DNA of 21,878 bases from Bacteroides sp. UBA1317 (GTDB taxonomy: Bacteria > Bacteroidota > Bacteroidia > Bacteroidales > Bacteroidaceae): positions 1-21,878 of the forward strand of contig DBTL01000169.1 in assembly GCA_002307035.1 (NCBI GenBank). Reading direction: 5' to 3'. Positions 1 to 8,295 of this stretch are shown here, piece by piece. A model generated the notes under the pieces. That model did not search any database, was not told the origin of the DNA, and worked only from the letters and a program-made list of their open reading frames with translations. Positions within the stretch are counted from its first letter, which is position 1. Each line of letters opens with the position of its first letter. A program made the position numbers and the translations under genes.

Positions 1-1756
1 ATACGGGGTTCACCGAATGCTTACATCGGTTTCATCTTGCCTTTAATTGTACCTTATGGAATTGAAACATCAAAATCTTATCGATGATGACGGACGAACA
101 AATCCTTTAATTGTACCTTATGGAATTGAAACATGCTTCAATGTTGTTAAAGTTGAGAACTGAATATCCTTTAATTGTACCTTATGGAATTGAAACATTC
201 TACGCCTGTTTCCGCTTGTGTTTCGTCAATACCTTTAATTGTACCTTATGGAATTGAAACTTACTTTTCGAGAATCATCTTTTGCGCAGCAGCCGTCCTT
301 TAATTGTACCTTATGGAATTGAAACTATACTTTCAACACAGACGTATATAGATAGTTACGCCAACCTTTAATTGTACCTTATGGAATTGAAACATTATTT
401 AATACATTTATTATTATGACTACAATTATCCTTTAATTGTACCTTATGGAATTGAAACTACTTGAATCTTCGCAAATGTCAGATGATTTATCGAACCTTT
501 AATTGTACCTTATGGAATTGAAACATAGGATCGATAAGAACATCGTCCAGATACAAGAGACCTTTAATTGTACCTTATGGAATTGAAACATCGTTTCGGC
601 TAAGATATTGGCCGACGGTTTTACCTTTAATTGTACCTTATGGAATTGAAACTTCGCTGCAGCTTCGGCTGCCGCACTCTCAAGTACCTTTAATTGTACC
701 TTATGGAATTGAAACTCATAGTTACATCCTATTTTTATTGTAGAATCAATCTCCTTTAATTGTACCTTATGGAATTGAAACTGTAAGGATATTGTTCGAA
801 ATCGCCTTCTTCAGTTCCTTTAATTGTACCTTATGGAATTGAAACCCTTTTGATTCAAGAACCCCTTAGCCGCACCCCTTGACCTTTAATTGTACCTTAT
901 GGAATTGAAACCGATATACTTAAACAAGTTGTTCGTCGCAAAATAAACCTTTAATTGTACCTTATGGAATTGAAACGCATATACATGAGCCGTGCATATA
1001 CGTAATCCGCAACCTTTAATTGTACCTTATGGAATTGAAACTGAAGGTGATGCACGTAAATAGATTAAACAAAAATACCTTTAATTGTACCTTATGGAAT
1101 TGAAACCATGCAAGGAGTAATTCATCGAAAACGGCGAGTGCGACCCTTTAATTGTACCTTATGGAATTGAAACATAAATCTGTAGAAGTATTATAGCGTG
1201 CACTAGCCCTTTAATTGTACCTTATGGAATTGAAACTGCTCTAAACTCCCATGTACGGCTAAGGCATATCCGCCTTTAATTGTACCTTATGGAATTGAAA
1301 CATTGAAAATATTTTTGCGATAAGCCGGGTAAAGAGACCTTTAATTGTACCTTATGGAATTGAAACATGGGCGGGAAATGGATGTACCGTTTGATGGATA
1401 CATCCTTTAATTGTACCTTATGGAATTGAAACGATGTAGCAATCAGCACAGCGGGTTCACGCTCGCTATTCCTTTAATTGTACCTTATGGAATTGAAACA
1501 TTCTGCTAAATGTGCCTTCCAATAACCTATTCTCCTTTAATTGTACCTTATGGAATTGAAACCTCGTGTGATACCCTTTGATCGTACTGTCAGTCGCACC
1601 TTTAATTGTACCTTATGGAATTGAAACGTACCTTTTGGTACTGCTTAATTTCTTTTTCAAACCCTTTAATTGTACCTTATGGAATTGAAACTTCATAGAG
1701 AGAAATACAGAGTACGTCTCTTCCTCACCTTTAATTGTACCTCATGGAATTGAAAC
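1..1756 (+). CRISPR. CRISPR array, 27 repeats, leader-distal part
   Basis: Twenty-seven copies of a 29-bp repeat start at 40, 104, 168, 232, 297, 365, 430, 496, 561, 624, 687, 753, 817, 883, 948, 1013, 1078, 1145, 1208, 1273, 1338, 1404, 1471, 1534, 1599, 1663 and 1728. The repeat begins CCTTTAATTG and ends GGAATTGAAAC. All copies look identical except the last, which has T to C at 1743. The 26 enclosed spacers are 34 to 39 nt and I see no duplicates. Bases 1-39 are probably another spacer, so the array continues to the left. The ATTGAAAC 3' end is the classic 8-nt crRNA 5' handle left by Cas6, so transcription should run on the plus strand. The single decayed repeat at the right agrees that this is the leader-distal end. 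Repeat length and handle suggest subtype I-B, with type III as an alternative; no cas gene is visible to decide. Confidence 0.98.
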
Positions 1757-1952
1757 GACATTAAAGCATCATCAATATTTTCAATATGGTCGGCCATTTA
1801 AATAGACTTCTTTTTTATGTGTTTTTTCCACAGATGCACTTTACCCTCTTTTTATTCCAAAACAAAGAAAAAGACCTTGCACTTTGAGAATCATTAGAAG
1901 AATAGTCCAGATCAGCCAAGAGGACGGTTGAGATGCCCCAAGAAAACGGTTT

Positions 1953-1978
1953 AGTTGGATCAACTGCACAGTGCAGTT
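1953..1978. repeat. Two overlapping inverted repeats
   Basis: AGTTG-GAT-CAACT (1953-1965) overlaps AACTGCAC-A-GTGCAGTT (1962-1978), an 8-bp perfect inverted repeat with a one-base centre. The two share the AACT segment, so as RNA hairpins they would exclude each other. On the plus strand the second is followed by TTTT, so it could contribute to ending the CRISPR precursor transcript. It could equally be a protein-binding palindrome or the remnant of an element end. The symmetry is seen directly; the role is unknown. Confidence 0.5.
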
Positions 1979-1992
1979 TTAGGGGAAATAAA

Positions 1993-2030
1993 AAAACGTG
2001 CATGAAGCCCGTAAACTTCATGCACGTTTT
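1993..2030 (-). terminator. Intrinsic terminator of the PUL operon
   Basis: A perfect 15-bp inverted repeat (1993-2007 with 2016-2030; core ACGTGCATGAAG) encloses an 8-nt loop. On the minus strand the outer part of the stem ends in a run of T (complement of the A run at 1990-1996), and it lies 33 bp after the GH2 stop. This is a textbook Rho-independent terminator for the minus-strand operon. On the plus strand the stem ends in GTTTTATAC, so it may also weakly stop read-through from the CRISPR array. Confidence 0.88.
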
Positions 2031-2062
2031 ATACATGTTTCTTATACTGAAAGACAGCCTTT

Positions 2063-4528
2063 CTACCTATCTCCTTTAACCATTAGCACCAACTTCCCGC
2101 TCTTCAATCCTTTCGCTTTTGCCTCGAACAAAATAGATCCTTCTTTCTGGGATGTTTGCACAATGGCGGTAAGTTGCCCGCTGAAGGCATGCATCCGGGG
2201 TAAATGAAACAATTCAAGACAAGTGGGATCTCCATTGGCTACTGCACGAAATGTACCGCTACCTTGTACGGAGAAGTTGATCAATCGATCGTCCATTGGA
2301 CAAAGATTACCATCCTTATCGACTACTTTCACATTGATATATGCCAGATCTTTCCCATCGGGAGTGAGTTGAGAACGGTCGGCCGACAGCTCTATGTGAT
2401 GCGGCTTGCCTGCTGTGCGTACTATCTCTTCAGCAACGGCTTTATCGGCAGCATCATAAGCCACAACTTTCACTTCGCCCGGTTCGTATAACACATTCAT
2501 CCACATCAACCGATAACGATTTTGCAGGGAGGTATTGTTTTTGCTCTGCCTGCCATAGCTCTTTCCATTGACAAAGAGTTCTGCCGAAGGATAATCGGTA
2601 TAAGCAAACACGGGGGTTATTTCTCCTTCCCGTCCTTTCCAATTCCAATGTGGAAGGATGTGGAGTGTATGGTCGTTCTTATTCCAAATGCTTCTATACA
2701 GATAATAACGATCTTTCGGAATGCTTGCCAAGTCGATAATGCCAAACAGTGAACTGTGGTTGGGCCATGCGTCAGTATCATAAGGTGATGGCTCGCCAAG
2801 ATAATCGAAGCCGGTCCAGACGAACTGTCCCATCGTCCAATGATGATCATCGGCCAATGCAAAGTCTTCGTCGGGCACGTTGGACCAGGAGCAATATTCC
2901 AAATCATATGAGGAAGATTGATGATCACTATATTTGGCATCGGCCTTTTTCTCTACGGGAAACTTATATACGCCTCGTGAGCTAACCGTAGAAGAGGTTT
3001 CGGAACCCAACACAATTCCCTGAGGGAGTTTGCCGTAAGCTTCTTGGTAGCGGTGCACTCTGTAATTGAATCCGGGTACATCGAGCAGTGCGGCAAAGCC
3101 ATTGCCAAGTACACAACTTACCTGATCCATGCCACAGGTTACAGGGCGTGTGGGGTCTTCTCGGTGACAAATATCTTGCAGGAAAGAGGCCACCCGATAA
3201 CCATCGGGACTACACTGTGTCGGAACTTCATTGCCAATGCTCCACATCACTACGCTTGCGTTGTTGCGATAGTTGTGAAGCATGTTGATCATATCCTTCT
3301 CTGCCCATTCATTAAAAAAGCGGTGATAGCCATTCTCGCACTTGGCTTTGTCCCACTCGTCGAAAGGCTCTATCATCACCATAAATCCCATTTCGTCGCA
3401 CAAAGCCACCAGCTCGGGTGCGGGCATATTATGTGCCGTACGTATAGCGTCGCAACCCATATCCTTCAGCATCGTGAGTTGGCGCCTCAACGCAGCGGTG
3501 TTTACGGCTGCGCCCAGCGGACCTAAGTCGTGATGATTGCATACGCCTTGAAATTTACGAAGCTTTCCATTCAGAAAGAAGCCTTTGCCTGCAATGACTT
3601 GTACCGAACGAATGCCAAAACGTGTGGTATATTCATCTACCAAACGATCACGAACAAAGATTTTCGATACAGCTTTGTACAAGACAGGTGTTTCGGGCGA
3701 CCACAATGAAGGATGATCTACAATGAAATTTTGCTCAAAAGCTTGTCCTTTCATCAATTTGCGCATCTCATCCTTCTGGGCCACTACTTCTCCTTGTGCG
3801 TTGTGTATGACGGTCTGTATTCTTACATCTTCATTTGCCAGATTCTCAATCATTGTTTTCAAACGCACGGCAGCATATTCGGCAGAAACAAAGGGAGTGG
3901 TGAGATAGGTACCCCAGACAGGTACATGTACCTCATCAGTAACGATGAGATGCACATTTCTGTAAAGTCCTGCTCCTGAATACCAGCGCGATGATTGAGG
4001 TTTGTTTTCCAAACGTACGGCCAACAGGTTATCTCCTGAATGAATGAAGTCGGTAACATCGCAATGAAAAGAGTTGTATCCCCAAGGCCAAAAAGTAACT
4101 TCCTTGCCATTGACGTACACACGGGCTTCGCTCATCGCTCCATCAAATAGTAAAGTAACACGTTTAGCTCCTTTCTCAAAACTGTCGACAGAGAAAGTCT
4201 TCCGATACCACCCTATCCCTACGTATGGCAATCCACCCGTACGTCCGGTCTTCACAGAGGCTTTGGTCTCCAGATTCTGTGTCACGGCAACGTTCTGCAA
4301 GTCATTCTCTCTGCTGAATGGACCGTAAATGGCCCAATCATGGGGAACGACTACTTGTTGCCATTTCTCGTCGTTGTAGTCCACAGTAGCGGCTTCGGCA
4401 ACATCTCCTTTTGTAAACCGCCAACCCTTATCGAGCAAACGTTCACTTCTTACCGACTGAACTTGTGCTTGTGCAGCAACGAGAGAACAGCATGTCAACG
4501 CAATCAGCGCCAGGCATTTCAACTTCAT
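2063..4528 (-). CDS. GH2 beta-galactosidase, periplasmic
   Basis: An 821-residue glycoside hydrolase family 2 enzyme that probably removes terminal galactose from beta-1,4-galacto-oligosaccharides. A signal peptide ending near AQA-Q (about residue 21) has no good lipobox, so a soluble periplasmic location is likely. The order is a GH2 sugar-binding sandwich (about 28-195), an immunoglobulin-like domain (about 200-305), a TIM barrel (about 305-610) and C-terminal beta domains, including the galactosidase-associated domains common in Bacteroides GH2 proteins. The likely acid/base is E434 in IGNEV and the nucleophile E510 in LGSET. It is the last gene of the operon, 27 bp after the GH53 gene and directly before the terminator. 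GH2 also contains glucuronidases and mannosidases; the galactanase neighbour favours galactosidase. The ATG start directly gives the signal peptide MKLKCLALIAL. Confidence 0.92.
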   Translation of the reverse strand: MKLKCLALIALTCCSLVAAQAQVQSVRSERLLDKGWRFTKGDVAEAATVDYNDEKWQQVVVPHDWAIYGPFSRENDLQNVAVTQNLETKASVKTGRTGGLPYVGIGWYRKTFSVDSFEKGAKRVTLLFDGAMSEARVYVNGKEVTFWPWGYNSFHCDVTDFIHSGDNLLAVRLENKPQSSRWYSGAGLYRNVHLIVTDEVHVPVWGTYLTTPFVSAEYAAVRLKTMIENLANEDVRIQTVIHNAQGEVVAQKDEMRKLMKGQAFEQNFIVDHPSLWSPETPVLYKAVSKIFVRDRLVDEYTTRFGIRSVQVIAGKGFFLNGKLRKFQGVCNHHDLGPLGAAVNTAALRRQLTMLKDMGCDAIRTAHNMPAPELVALCDEMGFMVMIEPFDEWDKAKCENGYHRFFNEWAEKDMINMLHNYRNNASVVMWSIGNEVPTQCSPDGYRVASFLQDICHREDPTRPVTCGMDQVSCVLGNGFAALLDVPGFNYRVHRYQEAYGKLPQGIVLGSETSSTVSSRGVYKFPVEKKADAKYSDHQSSSYDLEYCSWSNVPDEDFALADDHHWTMGQFVWTGFDYLGEPSPYDTDAWPNHSSLFGIIDLASIPKDRYYLYRSIWNKNDHTLHILPHWNWKGREGEITPVFAYTDYPSAELFVNGKSYGRQSKNNTSLQNRYRLMWMNVLYEPGEVKVVAYDAADKAVAEEIVRTAGKPHHIELSADRSQLTPDGKDLAYINVKVVDKDGNLCPMDDRLINFSVQGSGTFRAVANGDPTCLELFHLPRMHAFSGQLTAIVQTSQKEGSILFEAKAKGLKSGKLVLMVKGDR

Positions 4529-4555
4529 AATCTACCTATTTATTTATATTTGTGT

Positions 4556-5590
4556 TTACTTAAACGCATCCAGTGCTACAGTAGGTTTACCACTATCATC
4601 GAATGCCCCAAGCGTATATCCGTTCCAACTACCGTATGCTTGAGGTTCCCAATAGAATATACCCAAACATTTTTCACCTTCTATCGCTTTTGCTTTCGTC
4701 ATCAGGTCGGTAAGAAAAGCTTCTGCCGTTTCGGGAGCATCCCATTGCATACCTACCTCGCAAAGCATCACTTCCGAGCCGTATCGACTTATCATATCAT
4801 TCATATTCGCAATGCAGCTGGTGTTCATCGCTTCCCAGTTATCCACCGTAGGATAAAGAGACATACCGATCACATCCCATTTGGCTCCATTACTCTTCAA
4901 TCCGTCAAAGATCCACCTAAACAGACTATTGTCGTTTCCACTTTGCACATGCACAATTACTTTTGCATCAGCAAAGACCGACTTCACTGCATCATATCCT
5001 GCATTGGTCAACGCAGCATAATTGGCCATACTCACAGAGGCTTTTCCATCTTCCCACAACATGCCATTGCCGGTTTCATTTCCCACTTGTACCCATTCAG
5101 GAGTGATGCCTGAAGCCTTCAGCGTACTCAATACATCAATAGTATGAGCAGACACAGCAGCTTTCAATTCGCTGAAGGTAAGATCGGACCAAGCGACCGG
5201 TTTCGTTTGTTTGGAAGGATCGGCCCAAGTATCGCTATAATGAAAGTCAATCATCACACGCATTCCCAAGTTCTTAGCTCTCCAAGCCTTTACCAACACG
5301 TCTTGTTTATTGCACCACCCATCTGTAGGATTAACCCAAACACGCAAACGCACAGAATTCACACCCAGACTACCAAGTAACTTGAGGCAATCCATCTGAG
5401 CACCGGCAGCATTATAAAAGGTCTTGCCCGAAGCCTCCATTTGGGTCAGCCAACTAACATCCGCTCCCTTAGCAAAGGTGGAAGTATCTTCCACCACCGT
5501 AGCAGGGTCATTATCGTCACTACACGAAGCACATGGCACAAAGAAAAGTGCCGCAAGCAAAGTAAAGAAAATATTTATTATTCGTTTCAT
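4556..5590 (-). CDS. GH53 endo-beta-1,4-galactanase, surface lipoprotein
   Basis: A 344-residue arabinogalactan endo-beta-1,4-galactanase (GH53), which cuts internal beta-1,4 bonds of galactan, such as the side chains of pectic rhamnogalacturonan I. The GH53 signature is clear: GADVSWL near 42-48, VNSVRLRVW near 77-85, MIDFHYSDTWADP near 113-125, acid/base E172 in VGNETGNG, nucleophile E278 in MLCEVGM, and a C-terminal IFYWEPQ. The N-terminal signal ends at ASC-SDDND, so C23 is probably lipidated (C20 is the alternative). The acidic run after it fits the Bacteroidota surface-export signal. The catalytic domain fills almost the whole protein, with no accessory module. It lies 18 bp downstream of the surface glycan-binding gene in the same operon. 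This enzyme is the strongest single clue that the locus targets galactan. Confidence 0.95.
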   Translation of the reverse strand: MKRIINIFFTLLAALFFVPCASCSDDNDPATVVEDTSTFAKGADVSWLTQMEASGKTFYNAAGAQMDCLKLLGSLGVNSVRLRVWVNPTDGWCNKQDVLVKAWRAKNLGMRVMIDFHYSDTWADPSKQTKPVAWSDLTFSELKAAVSAHTIDVLSTLKASGITPEWVQVGNETGNGMLWEDGKASVSMANYAALTNAGYDAVKSVFADAKVIVHVQSGNDNSLFRWIFDGLKSNGAKWDVIGMSLYPTVDNWEAMNTSCIANMNDMISRYGSEVMLCEVGMQWDAPETAEAFLTDLMTKAKAIEGEKCLGIFYWEPQAYGSWNGYTLGAFDDSGKPTVALDAFK

Positions 5591-5608
5591 ACAACTTCTA
5601 TTTTTATC

Positions 5609-6661
5609 TTAGTTCTTGGTTATAGTATACGTGTATTTTACGGGGTCACTTAAGTCCATCGTGATGGTGTATGTCCCTGCTTCACTCACAGGAATAGATT
5701 CTCCGGAAGTGAGTTCACCATTGCCATCAGCATCTCCATATTTAAAACTCCAGTTTTGATTACCGATAATCTGTATGCCATAGAGTACATTAGAGATATT
5801 ACACGTCACACTCCACTTTTTAGTAGTAGAATCATAGGTCATCACATCAGAAGTAAGACTCCACGCATTAAACTCTCCTGTTATGCTAAAAGAAGTGATA
5901 GCTGTTTTACTCCAAGTCTGCGTATTTGTACTAGCTTTGATAAGGAAATAACCTCCTTCATCAAACCATATGTTCCACATTGCATCGCTTGAGTCGAGTA
6001 TGTAAAGTCCACTGGCACTTGAGCCATAAACTGTTCCTGTAGTCATATTCGCTTCTGTAGAGAACTTAAAGTTATCCCACTGCGAAGCTTGCACGTATCC
6101 TTCGTACTCACCATCACCCTCCCGTGAACACAATTTGTTTGAGAAGTCGGTGTAACTATCGGCCTTAGGCATATATAGGTAAAAGACTTTCTCATAAGGT
6201 GTAACCTTAACCGACACCACATTACTATACAACGGATCCTGATTGGCTCCAATGGACGATTTTAATCTTGCATAAATGGTAGTCGCTTCTCCGGCTTTTC
6301 CTCCTAAACTTAAAGCCAGTGTATTCAACACCGAACCGGTAAACGACTTTGAGTAGTTTGTTTCCGTATACTCTTTAATACTTGAGAAACCACTCTCAGT
6401 AGAGAGTTGCAACGTATTGACCAACAAGCCGGCTGACGTTCCATACTTATCACTCTGAGTGACCGAAAGCTCACTTGCATTCCAAGCAAAAGCAAGGACT
6501 AAATTTCCACTCTGCTCACTAGTCAGCACCACATCCGTAGCTGTAGCCTTCAATTCTCCGGCCTCGAATCCGGATAAAGTAACTGTATCTCCGTCGTTAT
6601 TGCACGATGCAACCAACATTAACGACAGCATAACCATTATATATTGATAGATAGTTTTCAT
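5609..6661 (-). CDS. SusE/SusF-like surface glycan-binding lipoprotein
   Basis: A 350-residue predicted outer-surface lipoprotein that would bind galactan and help deliver it to the SusC/D complex. The lipobox LVASC places the lipid on C20, followed by NNDGD, a typical surface-export signal. An N-terminal SusE-type domain (about 25-150, with FAWNASEL and RLKSSIGAN) is followed by two beta-rich repeats (about 155-245 and 250-350) containing YLYMPKA, FSITGEFNAW and WSFKYGDADGNGE, like the binding modules of SusE and SusF. It has no catalytic residues. It sits 24 bp after the SusD-like gene, the usual place for a surface glycan-binding protein. The ligand is inferred from the GH53 and GH2 neighbours; these proteins diverge too fast for sequence alone to give specificity. 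Confidence 0.88.
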   Translation of the reverse strand: MKTIYQYIMVMLSLMLVASCNNDGDTVTLSGFEAGELKATATDVVLTSEQSGNLVLAFAWNASELSVTQSDKYGTSAGLLVNTLQLSTESGFSSIKEYTETNYSKSFTGSVLNTLALSLGGKAGEATTIYARLKSSIGANQDPLYSNVVSVKVTPYEKVFYLYMPKADSYTDFSNKLCSREGDGEYEGYVQASQWDNFKFSTEANMTTGTVYGSSASGLYILDSSDAMWNIWFDEGGYFLIKASTNTQTWSKTAITSFSITGEFNAWSLTSDVMTYDSTTKKWSVTCNISNVLYGIQIIGNQNWSFKYGDADGNGELTSGESIPVSEAGTYTITMDLSDPVKYTYTITKN

Positions 6662-6685
6662 TGAATTATAGTTTTATAGAGTTGA

Positions 6686-8272
6686 TCAAAAACCGGTATT
6701 CTGTACCAAATTCGGGTTAGCAGCCAGGTCGGCAGCCGGAATAGGATAAAGATTATATTTATCACTTACGGTTATACCATCTTTCACGCCACCTTTCCAT
6801 TGCCAAATGTATGAAGAACCGGTAAACTTGCCAAAACGAATAAGGTCTGTGCGTCGGGTACATTCCCAATAAAGTTCTCGTGCTCTTTCGGCCAGAATGA
6901 AATCGAGAGTTAGATTGTCTTCACCTATATTTCCCGAATCATTTCCGTAAGCTCTGCCACGCAACAGATTGATATAAGTTGCTGCCTGACTTTTCGTTCC
7001 TCCGGTTCCACCTCTGACCACAGCCTCAGCATACATCAGATAAACATCGGCCAAACGCATCATCGGGAAATCAGTATCCACCAAACCTTCACTTGCATTC
7101 GATCCATCTTCTCCAGTCGATGTCTTGTTCGTATACTTCACAATCGCATATCCTTGTGAATCGTCCGTAAGGTCATCAATATCCAGCGTTTGTCCACTAG
7201 TAAAGAAAGAGGCCCTTTTATCAGTCGCTCCTGTTGCATCGGCAAACTGACCAACAAAATCAGGCCTTGTACGTAAGCTTCCCCAACCCGATTGCACACC
7301 ATAATCAGCTGCTGTCATTGAACTGGTAATGGCTCCACAAACCAAATAGGTTGTACCACCCCAAGTAGTAGTTTTCAATCCGTCGGTTGCTATCGGATAA
7401 ATAATTTCATTGGTACGCAGGTTATTATCGGCATTGAAAAGATTACGATAAGTAGCTTCCAGACTATATCCACCTGCAATGATTTTGTTGCAATAAGTAA
7501 TGCAATCGGTGTTGCGCTGTGTACCGATATATACCTCCGCATTGAGGTACAACTTAGCTAGCAGAAACCATGGAGCAGCACGACTCACTCTGGCATACTC
7601 GTTTTGTAAAGGCAAAGGAAGTAGTTCTTCAATATCTTTCAATTCCGATTCAATATAACTGAAAAGTTCTGCTCTGGTGTAGCGTGGAGGAAAGAATGCC
7701 CCAACAGCGTCATTCTCTGTAACAAACGGCACATTGCCAAACAAATCTAACGCATGCGAGTAAACCAAAGCTCTCAAAAAGCGTGCTTCTGCACGATAAA
7801 CTTTAATGTCGGCAATCTCGCTCTCTGTGAATTTACTAATATTATCATCCGTGGCATTACGCAAGAACTCGTTACATAAAGCTACCGTATAATAGATACG
7901 GTAATACATCGCAGAACTCCATTCATCAGCAGAATTCCAACTGATAGCCTGTATATTGGTCATTGCATCGCCTCCGGCCCAAGTATAGACAGCCTCGTCG
8001 GTAGGTACTTCTTGCAAATTGAAATAGATACGTAAATATCCCCAATAGGTCTTGCCACCCAAATCGGTATCGGCATCTCCTTTTTCCTGACCGGCAATGG
8101 CCAGAGAAGCATATAATTTGGCTAAAACAGATTTATAACCGTCAGCAGTTGAATATACTGTAGCCGAAGTTGTTTCTATAGTGGGATACTGATTCAAATC
8201 ATCTAGACAGGAAGAGAAGAGCCCTGCTATCATCAATATCGCAAATAAATAGATTGATCTTACTTTTTTCAT
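6686..8272 (-). CDS. SusD/RagB-family nutrient-binding lipoprotein
   Basis: A 528-residue SusD-like outer-membrane lipoprotein that forms the lid of the SusC transporter and binds incoming oligosaccharide. The signal peptide ends at LFSSC (C22) followed by LDDLNQYP, the usual SusD start. TPR-like helices run through the N-terminal half (AEARFLRALVYSHALDLFGNVPFV near 160-185, APWFLLAKLYLNAEVY near 235-250). The C-terminal SusD signature is present: FPMMRLADVYLMYAEA and RARELYWECTRRTDLIRFGKF, ending KYNLYPIPAADLAANPNLVQN. The length is usual for the family. It lies 23 bp downstream of the SusC-like gene, the standard pairing. Family and role are secure; galactan as substrate is inferred from the neighbours. 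Confidence 0.96.
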   Translation of the reverse strand: MKKVRSIYLFAILMIAGLFSSCLDDLNQYPTIETTSATVYSTADGYKSVLAKLYASLAIAGQEKGDADTDLGGKTYWGYLRIYFNLQEVPTDEAVYTWAGGDAMTNIQAISWNSADEWSSAMYYRIYYTVALCNEFLRNATDDNISKFTESEIADIKVYRAEARFLRALVYSHALDLFGNVPFVTENDAVGAFFPPRYTRAELFSYIESELKDIEELLPLPLQNEYARVSRAAPWFLLAKLYLNAEVYIGTQRNTDCITYCNKIIAGGYSLEATYRNLFNADNNLRTNEIIYPIATDGLKTTTWGGTTYLVCGAITSSMTAADYGVQSGWGSLRTRPDFVGQFADATGATDKRASFFTSGQTLDIDDLTDDSQGYAIVKYTNKTSTGEDGSNASEGLVDTDFPMMRLADVYLMYAEAVVRGGTGGTKSQAATYINLLRGRAYGNDSGNIGEDNLTLDFILAERARELYWECTRRTDLIRFGKFTGSSYIWQWKGGVKDGITVSDKYNLYPIPAADLAANPNLVQNTGF

Positions 8273-8295
8273 TGTACGTAGTATTTATGATTTAG

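Larger units (their letters stand above)
1757..2062. other. Gene-poor spacer between CRISPR array and PUL operon
   Basis: This stretch of about 306 bp separates the convergent CRISPR array and PUL operon. Minus-strand reading frames exist, but the longest (about 73 codons) runs through the terminator hairpin, lacks a recognisable domain and is probably not a gene. The recognisable structure is the palindrome cluster at 1953-1978 and the terminator at 1993-2030. A degraded transposase or old array end is possible, but I cannot identify one. Confidence 0.6.

Noticed and set aside
1628..1662. Spacer beginning GTACCTTTTGGTA, resembling the repeat core GTACCTTATGG
   Set aside because: The similarity covers only about 11 bases. 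The flanking repeats are intact and the spacer length is normal, so it is not a partial repeat duplication.
1693..1797. A 34-codon minus-strand frame starting MADHIENIDDALM and running through the last CRISPR repeat
   Set aside because: It crosses the repeat into a spacer and ends there. It has no family match I recognise and no convincing ribosome site, so it is most likely chance.
1815..2036. A 73-codon minus-strand frame next to the CRISPR array
   Set aside because: It starts beyond the terminator stem and reads through it and the palindromes, with no recognisable domain.
3044..3526. Plus-strand open frame of 160 codons opposite the GH2 gene, and similar long plus-strand frames at 4340-5113 and 12845-13546
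   Set aside because: They are antisense to well-supported genes, have no recognisable domains and have the composition of shadow frames.
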